A stretch of DNA of 64,000 nucleotides from Gammaproteobacteria bacterium. Its GTDB lineage: Bacteria; Pseudomonadota; Gammaproteobacteria; Competibacterales; Competibacteraceae. Both the position numbers and the translations under genes were made by a program. The notes under the pieces were generated by a model that was given only the letters and a program-made list of their open reading frames with translations, was not told the DNA's origin and did not search any database. Location: the NCBI GenBank assembly GCA_024235095.1, contig JACKNC010000001.1, positions 2,207,501 to 2,271,500 on the forward strand, read 5' to 3'. How positions within the stretch are numbered: the first letter of the stretch is position 1; the number at the start of each line of letters is the position of its first letter. Positions 17,680-26,104 of this stretch are shown piece after piece.

Positions 17680-18756
17680 CTACCCAACCGCTTCCCACCG
17701 CACCCGCGCCTTCACCCCGCATAATAAGGTGTAGGCGATCGTACCTGCTGCTTCGGCGATGCGCTCCACCGGCAAGCCCTCGCCCCACAGCACCACTGGA
17801 TCGCCGATACGCGCTTCGGGATGCTGGCGTAAATCCAGCGTGATCATATCCATCGATACCCGGCCCACCAACGGCGCCTCCTGGCCATTGACCAGCACCG
17901 GCGTCCCGGACGGCGCATGGCGCGGATAACCATCGCCATAACCCACCGCCGCAACCCCCACATCCATGTCTTCAGGGCAAATCCAGGTTCCGCCATAGCC
18001 GATCGGCTCCCCCCGACGCAGGCGCTTGATGGAAATCAGCCGGGTGTGAAAAGTCATGACGGGCTGCAAACTTTCGTCAGAGGCGAGACTGTCCACGAAC
18101 GGCGACACGCCATACAGCATGATGCCAGGCCGCACCCAGTCAAAATGGGTCTGTGGCCAACCGAGGACACCCGCGGAATTCGCCAGGGAGCGCTCGCCGG
18201 GCAAGCCGTTGGTAGCGGTCTCAAAAACGTTGAGTTGCCGGAGCGTATCCTTGCAATCCCGCTCATCGGCCCGCGCCAAATGGCTCATTAGGCCCATGTC
18301 CAGGACCACTGCCGGACAGTCACTCAGACGCTGGAACATCGCCGGAACCGTTTCCGGCTCCAGCCCTAGCCGATGCATCCCGGTATCAATTTTCAACCAG
18401 ACCCGGAGCGGTCGCTTCAGCCGGGCGATTTCCAGCATACGGACTTGTTCGGGATGATGGATGGCGATTTCCAAACCGTGATGAGCGCACAGCGGTAATT
18501 CCGCCGCTGCAAATACGCCTTCCAAAAGCAGAATTGGCCGGCTGACACCTGCCTCGCGCAGGATCAGCGCCTCCTCGATACAGGCCACGGCAAATGCATC
18601 GGCATTTAGCGTACGGGCGACCCACAGTAGGCCATGACCGTAGCCATCAGCTTTAACGGCGGCCGCCACCCGACGGCCCGGAGCGACTGCCCGGACCCGT
18701 TGCAGATTGTGAACCAGCGCCCCCGGATCGAGGCGCACTGTGGTTGCTCGACTCAT
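17680..18756 (-). CDS. alr: Alanine racemase
   Basis: 358 aa PLP enzyme making D-alanine for peptidoglycan. The catalytic Lys is in AAVKADGYGHG near residue 35. The second catalytic residue, Tyr, is in AAVGYGDGYPRHAPSGTPV, and GRVSMDMITLDL is the usual C-terminal block. The ATG at 18756 is chosen because MSRATTVRLDPGALVHNLQRV matches the family's start; a longer reading would add twelve residues. This start lies 104 bases inside the 3' end of dnaB on the same strand but in another frame, so the genes overlap unless dnaB's tail is dispensable. Confidence 0.94.
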   Translation of the reverse strand: MSRATTVRLDPGALVHNLQRVRAVAPGRRVAAAVKADGYGHGLLWVARTLNADAFAVACIEEALILREAGVSRPILLLEGVFAAAELPLCAHHGLEIAIHHPEQVRMLEIARLKRPLRVWLKIDTGMHRLGLEPETVPAMFQRLSDCPAVVLDMGLMSHLARADERDCKDTLRQLNVFETATNGLPGERSLANSAGVLGWPQTHFDWVRPGIMLYGVSPFVDSLASDESLQPVMTFHTRLISIKRLRRGEPIGYGGTWICPEDMDVGVAAVGYGDGYPRHAPSGTPVLVNGQEAPLVGRVSMDMITLDLRQHPEARIGDPVVLWGEGLPVERIAEAAGTIAYTLLCGVKARVRWEAVG

Positions 18757-20146
18757 AATTTGATGAATAGGATTGAGAAGCGTGACTCTCAAAACGGGTG
18801 AATTGCCCCAGGAAAGTCAGGCGAACTGTACCAATGGGACCATTGCGCTGCTTACCGATGATGATTTCAGCAACGCCCTTTTCGGGACTCTCGGGATTGT
18901 AAACTTCATCGCGGTAAATGAAGCAAATCAGATCCGCATCCTGTTCTATGGCGCCTGATTCACGCAAATCTGACATAATGGGTCGTTTCTCGCCGCGTTG
19001 CTCCAGCGTGCGATTCAACTGCGACAACGCCACCACTGGCACCGACAATTCCTTGGCCAGCGCCTTGAGCGAACGCGAAATCTCCGAAACTTCGGTCGCT
19101 CGGTTCTCATTACTGCCCGGCACCTGCATCAACTGGAGATAGTCGACCACGATCAGGCCCAACTGCCCCTCCTGACGGTGCAACCGCCGCGCCCGTGCCC
19201 GCAATTCATTCGGACTCAGGTTGGAGCTGTCATCAATAAACAAACGCGCACCCGACAGCAGCGCCACTGCCGACGTCACGCGCGGCCAATCATCTTCCTC
19301 CAGCTGCCCCGTGCGAATGCGATGCTGATCAATCCGCCCCAGCGATGATATCAACCGCATGAGCAGACTCTCGCAGGGCATTTCCATGCTGAAAACCGCT
19401 ACCGCGCACTTCAGTTGAATCGCCGCGTATTCAACGATGTTCATCGCCAGGCTGGTCTTGCCCATCGATGGCCGGCCTGCAATTACAATCAGTTCGCCCG
19501 GCTGCAACCCCGCCGTTTTCTCATCAAAATCCGGCCAGCCCGTCGCCAGGCCGGTAATCGCATTATCACTTTGGAACAGCAGGTCGATCCGCTCCACCGT
19601 GCGCGCCAGCATGTCCTTGATATTGAAAAATCCTTCGCGGGTGCGCAGACCTCGTTCAGCGATGGCGAAAATTCTTTTTTCGGCATCGTCCAACAGATCC
19701 TTGCTATTCAAACCCTTGGGATCGTAAGCGCTGTCGGCAATCTCCGCTGCAATGCGCACCAAGCCGCGCCGGATCGCCCGCTCCCGGATAATATCGGCAT
19801 AAGCGCGGACATTCGCAGCGCTCGGCGTATCGTTGGCCAGCGCTAATAGATAAGGAAGACCACCGGCTTCCTCCAACTGATTATTATCATCGAGTTCGTC
19901 AGAGAGCGTGACCGGATCAAAAGGCTTGCCCTCTTCCGCCAGATGGCGAATGGCGCGAAAAATCAACTGGTGATCATGCCGATAAAAATCACTGTCGCTC
20001 AGCCGGTCGGCAATCTGATCCCAAGTCGTGTTGGCAATAATCAGCCCACCCAACACCGCCTGTTCCGCTTCCAGCGAATGCGGCGGTATCCGCAACGACT
20101 CGGCAGCGACATCCTTACGATGGGGAAACGGGGAGACAGGCTGCAT
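18653..20146 (-). CDS. dnaB: Replicative DNA helicase DnaB
   Basis: 497 aa hexameric helicase of the replication fork. The N-terminal primase-interacting domain is PPHSLEAEQAVLGGLII...FYRHDHQLIFRAI. The RecA-like core has Walker A (VIAGRPSMGKTSLAMNI, near residue 220), Walker B region LGLIVVDYLQLMQ, and SRSLKALAKELSVPVVALSQLNR. RDEVYNPESPEKGVAEIIIGKQRNGPIGTV-type residues close the domain. After FTRFES it carries a Ser/Gly-rich tail of about 45 residues, most of which lies over the start of alr. The core is complete. Confidence 0.97.
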   Translation of the reverse strand: MQPVSPFPHRKDVAAESLRIPPHSLEAEQAVLGGLIIANTTWDQIADRLSDSDFYRHDHQLIFRAIRHLAEEGKPFDPVTLSDELDDNNQLEEAGGLPYLLALANDTPSAANVRAYADIIRERAIRRGLVRIAAEIADSAYDPKGLNSKDLLDDAEKRIFAIAERGLRTREGFFNIKDMLARTVERIDLLFQSDNAITGLATGWPDFDEKTAGLQPGELIVIAGRPSMGKTSLAMNIVEYAAIQLKCAVAVFSMEMPCESLLMRLISSLGRIDQHRIRTGQLEEDDWPRVTSAVALLSGARLFIDDSSNLSPNELRARARRLHRQEGQLGLIVVDYLQLMQVPGSNENRATEVSEISRSLKALAKELSVPVVALSQLNRTLEQRGEKRPIMSDLRESGAIEQDADLICFIYRDEVYNPESPEKGVAEIIIGKQRNGPIGTVRLTFLGQFTRFESHASQSYSSNYESSNHSAPRSGGAGSQSATGPGSRSGPSGGGRR

Positions 20147-20331
20147 GGCGGATAGGCGGCAGGTGGTTTGATACGGCAGGTATCAGCGATCGGGCGTCAG
20201 GATTCCAGTATAGACGACGCGTAGTTAAGCCGGTACCAATTTGGGCTGCCGTCATTTTGACGGCCCAACCGAAATCAACTCCAGCGCCATGATTAATTCT
20301 AGTTCAACTCGCCGATCATAGCGACCGCCAC

Positions 20332-20781
20332 TCAAGCCTCGGCAATGACGTTGACTCGAATCTGCGTCTTGATCTCCGGATGCAAATGCAGATCTACATC
20401 ATATTCGCCAATCTGGCGAATCGAACCATCGGTCAACCGGACTTCCTGCTTCTGCAACTCGATGCCGGCGGCGGAAACCGCATTGGCAATATCAGCGGAA
20501 CCGACCGAACCGAACAACCGCCCTTCACTGCCGCTTTTCACCGACAAGGTCACAATCAGCTCAGCCAATTGCTCGGCGCGCGCCTTGGCCTTGGCCAGTG
20601 CCCCGGCGGCGATCCGCTCCAGTTCAGCGCGGCGCGCTTCGAAGCGCGCAATATTCTTTGGGGTCGCTTCGGTAGCCTTCCCTTTGGGAATGAGAAAATT
20701 GCGCGCATAGCCTGATTTCACCTTGACTCGGTCACCCAGTACGCCCAAGTCAGCAACTCTTTCCAACAGAATGATTTCCAT
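20332..20781 (-). CDS. rplI: Large ribosomal subunit protein bL9
   Basis: 149 aa, identical in length to E. coli L9. The N-terminal domain MEIILLERVADLGVLGDRV with GYARNFLIPKGKA is diagnostic, followed by a long connecting helix and the C-terminal rRNA-binding domain (SGSEGRLFGSVGSADIANAV). The start at 20781 is chosen over an in-frame ATG seven codons upstream. Last gene of the rpsF-priB-rpsR-DUF2232-rplI cluster. Confidence 0.97.
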   Translation of the reverse strand: MEIILLERVADLGVLGDRVKVKSGYARNFLIPKGKATEATPKNIARFEARRAELERIAAGALAKAKARAEQLAELIVTLSVKSGSEGRLFGSVGSADIANAVSAAGIELQKQEVRLTDGSIRQIGEYDVDLHLHPEIKTQIRVNVIAEA

Positions 20782-20840
20782 CGTTAGACTCCAAATACTC
20801 ACTTATTCAATAGACAAAATCACGATAGACAGGAGAATGT

Positions 20841-21758
20841 TCAGCGCGGGTCCGACCGCGACCGGATGCGGTTCCGAAAATCGGCCCAGGCATCGATCAC
20901 TCCCAACGCCATTACCATCTGCGACAGAAATGGAATCAATAGCAGGTAGAACAGCACCAGCCAGGCTGGAGATAATCGCCGCTTGAACACCATCGCATGG
21001 ACCAAAGCGACCCCTTGCACCGTGTACGGCATACCCAACGCCAGTAACCCATTCGCTAATGGCGGCCAGCCCAATAACAACGTCGAGCCGAACAACGCCA
21101 GAGTAAACGCCGCCAGCGGTTGGCCCAGCCGCAACTCGTGAAATTCGGGACGAAAGCCACCGGGATTGAACAGCAACGCCTGCTGCCAGCGCCCCAGCAA
21201 CAACGCCAGCAGTACGACCATCAGTACTGCGCTCACCACTTGTCCTGGCAACCAGGGCGCCCACGCCTTGAGTAGCTCTAGCCATTGCCCCAACAGCGCT
21301 TGGTCACCCGCCGGTACGGATGACGCCAACGCAGCCAATTCCCGTTGAAAATGATCCAGTACGGCGCTCCACCAGATCGCTGGGTCGCCTAACGCCAGGT
21401 AAAAACCGGCGACGCCCAACAAACTCAACAGAGCTGCCGCCTGCAGGGTCCGTGACAGCGAAATAGTAGCGCGCAACGCCAGAGCCAACAGCCAAACTGG
21501 CAACCAGGTTGCCAGCAGGACATCCAGCATGGGCTGCGGATCGCCTAAAACCGGCCAAATCAAGCCAGCGGCGGCTATCCCCGCCAGCGCCATGATCAAC
21601 GCGCCTTCAACACCGCCTCGGCGCAGAGTAACCAGCGCCACCACCGCCCCGGACAGGATCAACAGAGGCGGGAACAGCCAGAAAGACGCGGCAGCGACCG
21701 ATGCGATCAACGCCGCCGACCATCGGCTGCGCATGATGAAAGCGGCGAGCGATTTCAC
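20841..21758 (-). CDS. DUF2232 multi-pass membrane protein
   Basis: 305 aa, almost entirely hydrophobic, with roughly eight to nine predicted transmembrane helices (for example AALIASVAAASFWLFPPLLILSGAVVALVTL, then LAGIAAAGLIWPVL and AAFTLALFGSTLLLGWPPL). It resembles the DUF2232 (YybS-like) family. Such a gene is often found between rpsR and rplI in gammaproteobacteria. The function is not established. The conserved position inside a ribosomal cluster suggests co-transcription and no more. It begins 33 bases after the rpsR stop. Confidence 0.8.
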   Translation of the reverse strand: MKSLAAFIMRSRWSAALIASVAAASFWLFPPLLILSGAVVALVTLRRGGVEGALIMALAGIAAAGLIWPVLGDPQPMLDVLLATWLPVWLLALALRATISLSRTLQAAALLSLLGVAGFYLALGDPAIWWSAVLDHFQRELAALASSVPAGDQALLGQWLELLKAWAPWLPGQVVSAVLMVVLLALLLGRWQQALLFNPGGFRPEFHELRLGQPLAAFTLALFGSTLLLGWPPLANGLLALGMPYTVQGVALVHAMVFKRRLSPAWLVLFYLLLIPFLSQMVMALGVIDAWADFRNRIRSRSDPR

Positions 21759-21791
21759 GCCGGACGCGCCAATCGTGTCCGCGCCTGTGTT

Positions 21792-22016
21792 TTAATGACG
21801 GTCGCAGTACGGCAACAGAGCCAGGAACCGGGCGCGCTTGATTGCTACCGACAACTGCCGCTGGTAACGGGCCTTGGTTCCGGTGATCCGACTAGGCACA
21901 ATCTTACCGGTCTCGGTAATGTAGTTCTTCAGAACAGTAATGTCCTTATAATCGATTTCCTTGACGCCTTCGGCGGTGAAACGGCAAAATTTCTTACGGC
22001 GGAAAAATCGCGACAT
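21792..22016 (-). CDS. rpsR: Small ribosomal subunit protein bS18
   Basis: 74 aa. MSRFFRRKKFCRFTAEG, the IDYKDITVLKNYITETGKIVPSRITGT core and the C-terminal YQRQLSVAIKRARFLALLPYCDRH are canonical S18. It binds S6 on the 30S platform and is encoded just downstream of priB (four bases apart), two genes after rpsF. Confidence 0.98.
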   Translation of the reverse strand: MSRFFRRKKFCRFTAEGVKEIDYKDITVLKNYITETGKIVPSRITGTKARYQRQLSVAIKRARFLALLPYCDRH

Positions 22017-22020
22017 GGAA

Positions 22021-22362
22021 TTAGTCCTCGAATGATTCAGTATTCAAAACGTCAATATGCGCGGCGTGCAGCACTAAGCGGTACTCGCCCTCGCGGGAGT
22101 TGGCGCGACTGATGAAGCCTTGCACGCGCACGGGCATGCCTGGCAATAGTCGCCGCGCCGCGTCAGCCAGTGACTCGCCACAAGCGATCACCGGAATTCG
22201 GCAACGCGCCTCGCGTGGAAAGCCCGCTTCGATTTGTCCAGAGTGATGGTCCAGCAAAAAGCGGCCAATCAATACGCCAGCGGGCGAAGCGCGTACTTCG
22301 CCCGCTCCGACCGCCTGACCGGCAATGGTCAACCAATTGTCGGCGGGAGCAACCGCGCTCAT
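22021..22362 (-). CDS. priB: Primosomal replication protein N (PriB)
   Basis: 113 aa single OB-fold protein that helps PriA restart stalled replication. Visible family features are NWLTIAGQ, EVRASPAGVLIGRFLLDHHSGQ (SPSGIPHCQFVLEHRS-like in E. coli), RCRIPVIACGESLA and VQGFISRANSREGEYRLVLHAAHIDVL. The position between rpsF and rpsR is the classical place of priB and supports the call. ATG 22362 is used; a TTG at 22389 would lengthen it by nine residues. Confidence 0.9.
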   Translation of the reverse strand: MSAVAPADNWLTIAGQAVGAGEVRASPAGVLIGRFLLDHHSGQIEAGFPREARCRIPVIACGESLADAARRLLPGMPVRVQGFISRANSREGEYRLVLHAAHIDVLNTESFED

Positions 22363-22395
22363 GACCGATGTAGTCAAATGTGCCGTCAACGTAGA

Positions 22396-22860
22396 TCAGG
22401 GAGTCTCGTCGTCCGCATCAATCTCGTCATCGGACGCCCCATGATCGGCATCATCGCCCCGATCTTCACGGTCTTCCCGATCATCGTGATCCTCTTCCTG
22501 GTCATCGACATCATCCCGATCGTCACGCTCGGCGCGTTCGTCGCGCGATTTGACCAGCGGCGAGGGTTCGGTCTCTGGGCTATCCCGCTGGATAATGAGA
22601 TTGCGAATCACGGCGTCGTTGAAGCGAAACGCTCTCTGGATCTCATCGAGCACCGTTTGGCTGCATTCGATGTTCATCAACACATAATGCGCCTTGTGAA
22701 TTTTATTAATGGGATAGGCCAACTGGCGCCGACCCCAGTCTTCGAGACGATGAATCTGACCGCCATCTTCGGCTATCAAGGTGCGATAACGCTCAATCAT
22801 GGCGGGAACTTGTTCACTCTGGTCAGGATGGACCATGAACACGATTTCGTAATGTCGCAT
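22396..22860 (-). CDS. rpsF: Small ribosomal subunit protein bS6, long acidic tail
   Basis: 154 aa. Residues 1-100 are standard S6 (MRHYEIVFMVHPDQSEQVPAMIERYR, HRLEDWGRRQLAYPINKIHKAHYVLMNIEC). The rest is a tail of about 50 residues made almost only of Asp, Glu and Arg (DDVDDQEEDHDDREDREDRG). E. coli S6 also has a Glu-rich tail, extended post-translationally by RimK, but it is shorter. First gene of the ribosomal cluster; a 247-bp region separates it from the divergent cysE. Confidence 0.97.
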   Translation of the reverse strand: MRHYEIVFMVHPDQSEQVPAMIERYRTLIAEDGGQIHRLEDWGRRQLAYPINKIHKAHYVLMNIECSQTVLDEIQRAFRFNDAVIRNLIIQRDSPETEPSPLVKSRDERAERDDRDDVDDQEEDHDDREDREDRGDDADHGASDDEIDADDETP

Positions 22861-23107
22861 ACTGGCTCCTTACGGATCAGGACAGCCTCCCGTAAAAGGG
22901 TGAGGCAAGGAGTCGCGGCCCGGGTGGGTCGCAGGGGGAAGGTATCTTAGAGACAAAACCCGAGATGCGCAACGATTCCTCAGCGCCGATTCAACGCCAG
23001 TTTGCCTAAAGGAGAGCGAAACGTCAGGTTGCGCTATACTCTTTCGCCCCTGCCGCCAGACCTTGAACGAGCGGCGATCTTGCGACAATAACCTGGACTG
23101 AAAGGCT

Positions 23108-23944
23108 ATGGCGGTTTGGCAACGTCTGCGTGAAGACATTACCTGTGTGTTCGATCGTGACCCGGCGGCGCGCAGCGTCTTTGAAATTCTCACGGCGTAT
23201 CCTGGCATTCACGCCGTCCTGTTGCACCGGATCAATCACGCCCTGTGGAAACTGGGCCTGAAATGGCTGGCGCGTTTCCTGTCTTCCACAACCCGGTTTC
23301 TGACCGGCATTGAAATCCACCCAGGGGCTGCAATTGGCCGGCGCTTCTTCATCGACCACGGCATGGGCATCGTCATTGGCGAAACCGCCGAGATCGGCGA
23401 CGATTGCACCCTTTACCAAGGGGTCACCCTGGGCGGCACCAGTTGGAACCAGGGCAAGCGTCATCCGACTTTGGGCAATAATGTCGTGATTGGCGCTGGA
23501 GCGAAGGTGCTGGGGCCTTTCAAGGTCGGCGATCATGCGCGCATCGGTTCAAATTCGGTCGTGATCAAGGAAGTCCCCCCTGGCGCCACGGTGGTCGGCG
23601 TGCCGGGCCGGGTCGTGGAAGCCGGCAGTTCCAGTTCCACCGAGAGTGTGCGCCGGGAAATCGCCCGCAAACTGGGATTCGACGCCTACGGCGCTACGCC
23701 CGACCTGCCTGATCCCGAGGCCCACGCCATTAATCAGATGCTGGACCATATCCACAGTCTCGACCGCACGGTTCGCCAGTTGTGCCGGGCGCTTCAGAAA
23801 GCCGGGATTGAACCGGGCGAACTGTGCCTGCCCGATTTGCAAGGTTGCGAGTTACATTCGGCTGCCAGTCAGGAGGGTTGGGCCAAGCAAAACCGCCCAG
23901 ATGCAGCTCGTCAAGAAGACCCGAATACCGAAACATCGGTTTGA
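23108..23944 (+). CDS. cysE: Serine O-acetyltransferase
   Basis: 278 aa. It makes O-acetylserine, the precursor for cysteine. The left-handed beta-helix of hexapeptide repeats runs through IEIHPGAAIGRRFFIDHGMGIVIGETAEIGDDCTLYQGVTLGG, with the catalytic-loop His in FIDHGMG, and ends at VPPGATVVGVPGRVV. The C-terminus has an extra tail of about 90 residues. It heads a cysE / IscU-like / iscA group on the plus strand, which resembles isc clusters that begin with cysE. iscR and iscS are missing here. TATACT at 23035-23040 is a possible -10 element without a clear -35. Confidence 0.94.
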   Translation: MAVWQRLREDITCVFDRDPAARSVFEILTAYPGIHAVLLHRINHALWKLGLKWLARFLSSTTRFLTGIEIHPGAAIGRRFFIDHGMGIVIGETAEIGDDCTLYQGVTLGGTSWNQGKRHPTLGNNVVIGAGAKVLGPFKVGDHARIGSNSVVIKEVPPGATVVGVPGRVVEAGSSSSTESVRREIARKLGFDAYGATPDLPDPEAHAINQMLDHIHSLDRTVRQLCRALQKAGIEPGELCLPDLQGCELHSAASQEGWAKQNRPDAARQEDPNTETSV

Positions 23945-23953
23945 TCTACACTC

Positions 23954-24373
23954 ATGCGCGAATTAAGCTTGGCGGCCTGGGAACACTTTAAACATCCCTG
24001 TCATGTCGGCAGTTTCGATTCTCAACAACCGGATGTAGCGGCGGCGTGCGTTGACAGTCCGGTCGGCGGAGAAATCCTGCAACTGCATTTGCGGATCGAT
24101 GAGCAAGGCGTCATCAATGCGGTTCGGTTTAAAACCTATGGTTGCGGCTGGATGATCGCTTGCGGTTCGCTGCTGGCCGAGACCCTCATCGGGCAAACAT
24201 TGATGGAGGCTGCACAATTTCGGCATCATCAACTGATCGAACAACTGGCGGCGCCGCCGGAGAAATTGCATTGCGCGGCGCTCACTGAAACTGCATTGAA
24301 AGTTGCGCTGCATAATTATGCAGCAAGGCGGAACTTTGCCGCCCTTCCTGTTTCTTCAAATAGAGAACCCTAG
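23954..24373 (+). CDS. IscU/NifU-N-like scaffold protein lacking the first ligand Cys
   Basis: 139 aa, clearly homologous to the Fe-S assembly scaffold IscU: HFKHPCHVGSFD at the N-terminus, VRFKTYGCGWMIACGS and PPEKLHCAALTETALK. Two of the three conserved cluster-ligand cysteines are present (Cys64 in YGCG, Cys107 in LHCAA). The first, in the PACGD motif of true IscU, is replaced by Gly in SPVGGE (residues 36-40), with an unrelated Cys32 nearby. The Asp after it is Glu. It may be a partner or carrier and not a full scaffold, or Cys32 may substitute. It lies ten bases after cysE and thirty before iscA. Confidence 0.8.
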   Translation: MRELSLAAWEHFKHPCHVGSFDSQQPDVAAACVDSPVGGEILQLHLRIDEQGVINAVRFKTYGCGWMIACGSLLAETLIGQTLMEAAQFRHHQLIEQLAAPPEKLHCAALTETALKVALHNYAARRNFAALPVSSNREP

Positions 24374-24403
24374 AACTCGACCTTTTCCAAAGGAGTGTAT
24401 GAC

Positions 24404-24727
24404 ATGGCGATTACCTTGACTGAAAAAGCGGCTGACCGCGCCCGCGCCTATCTGGCTAAGAAGGAACAGGCGGAAGGTTTGCGGCTGGGCGTGCGCAACA
24501 CCGGTTGTTCCGGCTATATGTATGTTGTGCAACTGGCTGAACAGATTGATCCTGATGATCAGGTCTTCGAGTCGCAAGGCGTCAAGGTCGTGGTGAGCGC
24601 CAGGAATCTGCCGTATCTGGATGGCATGGAGGTGGATTACGCCAAGTCAGGACTCAATGAAGGCTTCCGCTTCAACAATCCCAACGTCAAGGATGCCTGT
24701 GGCTGCGGCGAGAGCTTCAGCGTTTAA
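24404..24727 (+). CDS. iscA: Iron-sulfur cluster assembly protein IscA
   Basis: 107 aa, the length of E. coli IscA. The A-type carrier cysteines are seen in RNTGCSGYMYVV (Cys35 region) and at the C-terminus in ACGCGESF. ATG 24404 is chosen for AGGAG at 24391-24395, eight bases upstream; a GTG at 24395 overlaps that site. IscA carries or delivers 4Fe-4S clusters. Its 3' end overlaps the convergent patB stop by 11 bases. The link to the IscU-like gene is by position. Confidence 0.93.
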   Translation: MAITLTEKAADRARAYLAKKEQAEGLRLGVRNTGCSGYMYVVQLAEQIDPDDQVFESQGVKVVVSARNLPYLDGMEVDYAKSGLNEGFRFNNPNVKDACGCGESFSV

Positions 24728-25883
24728 GCAACACTCCCCGCATCCGCTCCAGGCCCTCGGCTAGCCGGGCGCGGGGGCAAGCGAAATTCACTCGCACAAA
24801 TCCTTCGCCGCCCGGCCCAAAGGTTGCGCCATCGTTTAGGGCCACGCCGGCCTGTTCAAGAAAGAAGCGCTGAGGATTGCCGGGAATACCTGCATCCCGG
24901 CAATCCAGCCAGGCCAGATAGGTCGCTTCTGGAACGGTCGCCTGGATGCCAGGCAGAGCGCGAATCACGGTATCCGCCAGATAATCCCGGTTAGCAGTCA
25001 GATACAGCAACAGTTCCCGCAACCAGTCACCGCCGTGTTGATAGGCAGCCAGCGCCGCGGTCAAGCCAAGAATATTCACATCTGGAACGATGCCGCGCAG
25101 CGCCTGTTTGAAACGCTGTCTGAGTTGCGGATTCTGGATAATGGCAAAACTGGCGCCCAGTCCTGGAATATTGAAGGTCTTGCTGGGCGCCATTAGCGTA
25201 ATGCAGCGGCGGGCAATTTCCGGACTCAACGTCGCCAGTGGCGTATGCCGCCGCCCGTCCAGCAGCAGATCGCAGTGAATCTCGTCCGAGCAGACGGTCA
25301 GATCGTGGTGTTCGCAAAGATCCGCCAGCCGGGTCAGTTCTTCATTATTGAACGCCCGTCCGACCGGGTTATGCGGATGGCAGAGGATGAACAGCCGGGT
25401 GTGTGCGCTAATCGCCGCAGCAAGCACGGTGTCGTCAAAGGTGTAGTAAAGCCGCTTGCCGTCGGTTTCCAAAGTTAATTCGGCGGTGACCAGCCGTCGC
25501 TCCTGATAGCCTGGCGCGGCCAGGAACGGTGGATAGACCGGGGTTTGCACCAGCACTTCATCGCCCGGTTCGCCAACCGCCCGGCATACCACGTTCAAGC
25601 CGCACACTAGCCCCGGCAAATAGATGATTTGCTCGGGGGTAACCGTCCACTGATAGAGATCGGCCATCCGTGCGCACAGGGTTTCGGTCAATGCCTCCGG
25701 CGGCGCTCCGTAACCGAACACGCCGTGCGCGACTCGTTCGCGCAACGCTGCTAACACCGATTCGGGAGCGGGAAAATCCATGTCGGCGACCCACAGTGGC
25801 AAGGCATCGCCGTAACGCTGCCATTTCAGGCTGTCAGTTCCTTGCCGGCAAGGCGACTGGTCAAAATTGTGATGCATCATCAT
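24717..25883 (-). CDS. patB: PatB/MalY-type C-S lyase (cystathionine beta-lyase-like)
   Basis: 388 aa fold-type I PLP enzyme. DSLKWQRYGDALPLWVADMDFPAPESV is the MalY/PatB opening. Substrate-binding blocks are HPHNPVGRAF and CSDEIHCDLLL, and the PLP lysine is in MAPSKTFNIPGLGASF. The C-terminus ends GEGFVRVNFACPRARLAEGLERM. The family cleaves C-S bonds of cystathionine or cysteine conjugates. Its placement beside cysE suggests sulfur amino acid metabolism, by inference. Three consecutive ATG codons are available at 25883-25875. Confidence 0.9.
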   Translation of the reverse strand: MMMHHNFDQSPCRQGTDSLKWQRYGDALPLWVADMDFPAPESVLAALRERVAHGVFGYGAPPEALTETLCARMADLYQWTVTPEQIIYLPGLVCGLNVVCRAVGEPGDEVLVQTPVYPPFLAAPGYQERRLVTAELTLETDGKRLYYTFDDTVLAAAISAHTRLFILCHPHNPVGRAFNNEELTRLADLCEHHDLTVCSDEIHCDLLLDGRRHTPLATLSPEIARRCITLMAPSKTFNIPGLGASFAIIQNPQLRQRFKQALRGIVPDVNILGLTAALAAYQHGGDWLRELLLYLTANRDYLADTVIRALPGIQATVPEATYLAWLDCRDAGIPGNPQRFFLEQAGVALNDGATFGPGGEGFVRVNFACPRARLAEGLERMRGVLLKR

Positions 25884-25967
25884 CGATCCCGTACGGAGGT
25901 CATCGGCGTAGCCCGCCTGCCGGGATCGCCAGCGCCAGCGTCCTGTCCGACATCGACCATCCCCCTG

Positions 25968-26041
25968 CTATTGTCCCGCTAATAGCTAAAATCGTTAAAT
26001 ATTTATCAAAAAGTTGATTTATATATATTTTATAAAAAACT
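25968..26041. mobile_element. Half copy of the 10.1 kb miniature element
   Basis: CTATTGTCCCGCTAATAG at 25968 differs by one base from the left end of the element at 10099, and the following AT-rich stretch is similar. I do not find a matching right-hand inverted repeat, so this looks like a one-ended remnant. It lies between patB and the AT-rich nuclease-like gene. Confidence 0.5.
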
Positions 26042-26104
26042 TCTGGTTCTTCGAGGGGGCTTGCGGAACAACCCGACTGGAGATATTCATGCTGGGCGCG
26101 CCTG

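Noticed and set aside
22234..22950. 238-codon plus-strand frame with a hydrophobic stretch over priB and rpsF
   Set aside because: The hydrophobic run is the antisense of the acidic S6 tail codons, not a membrane protein.
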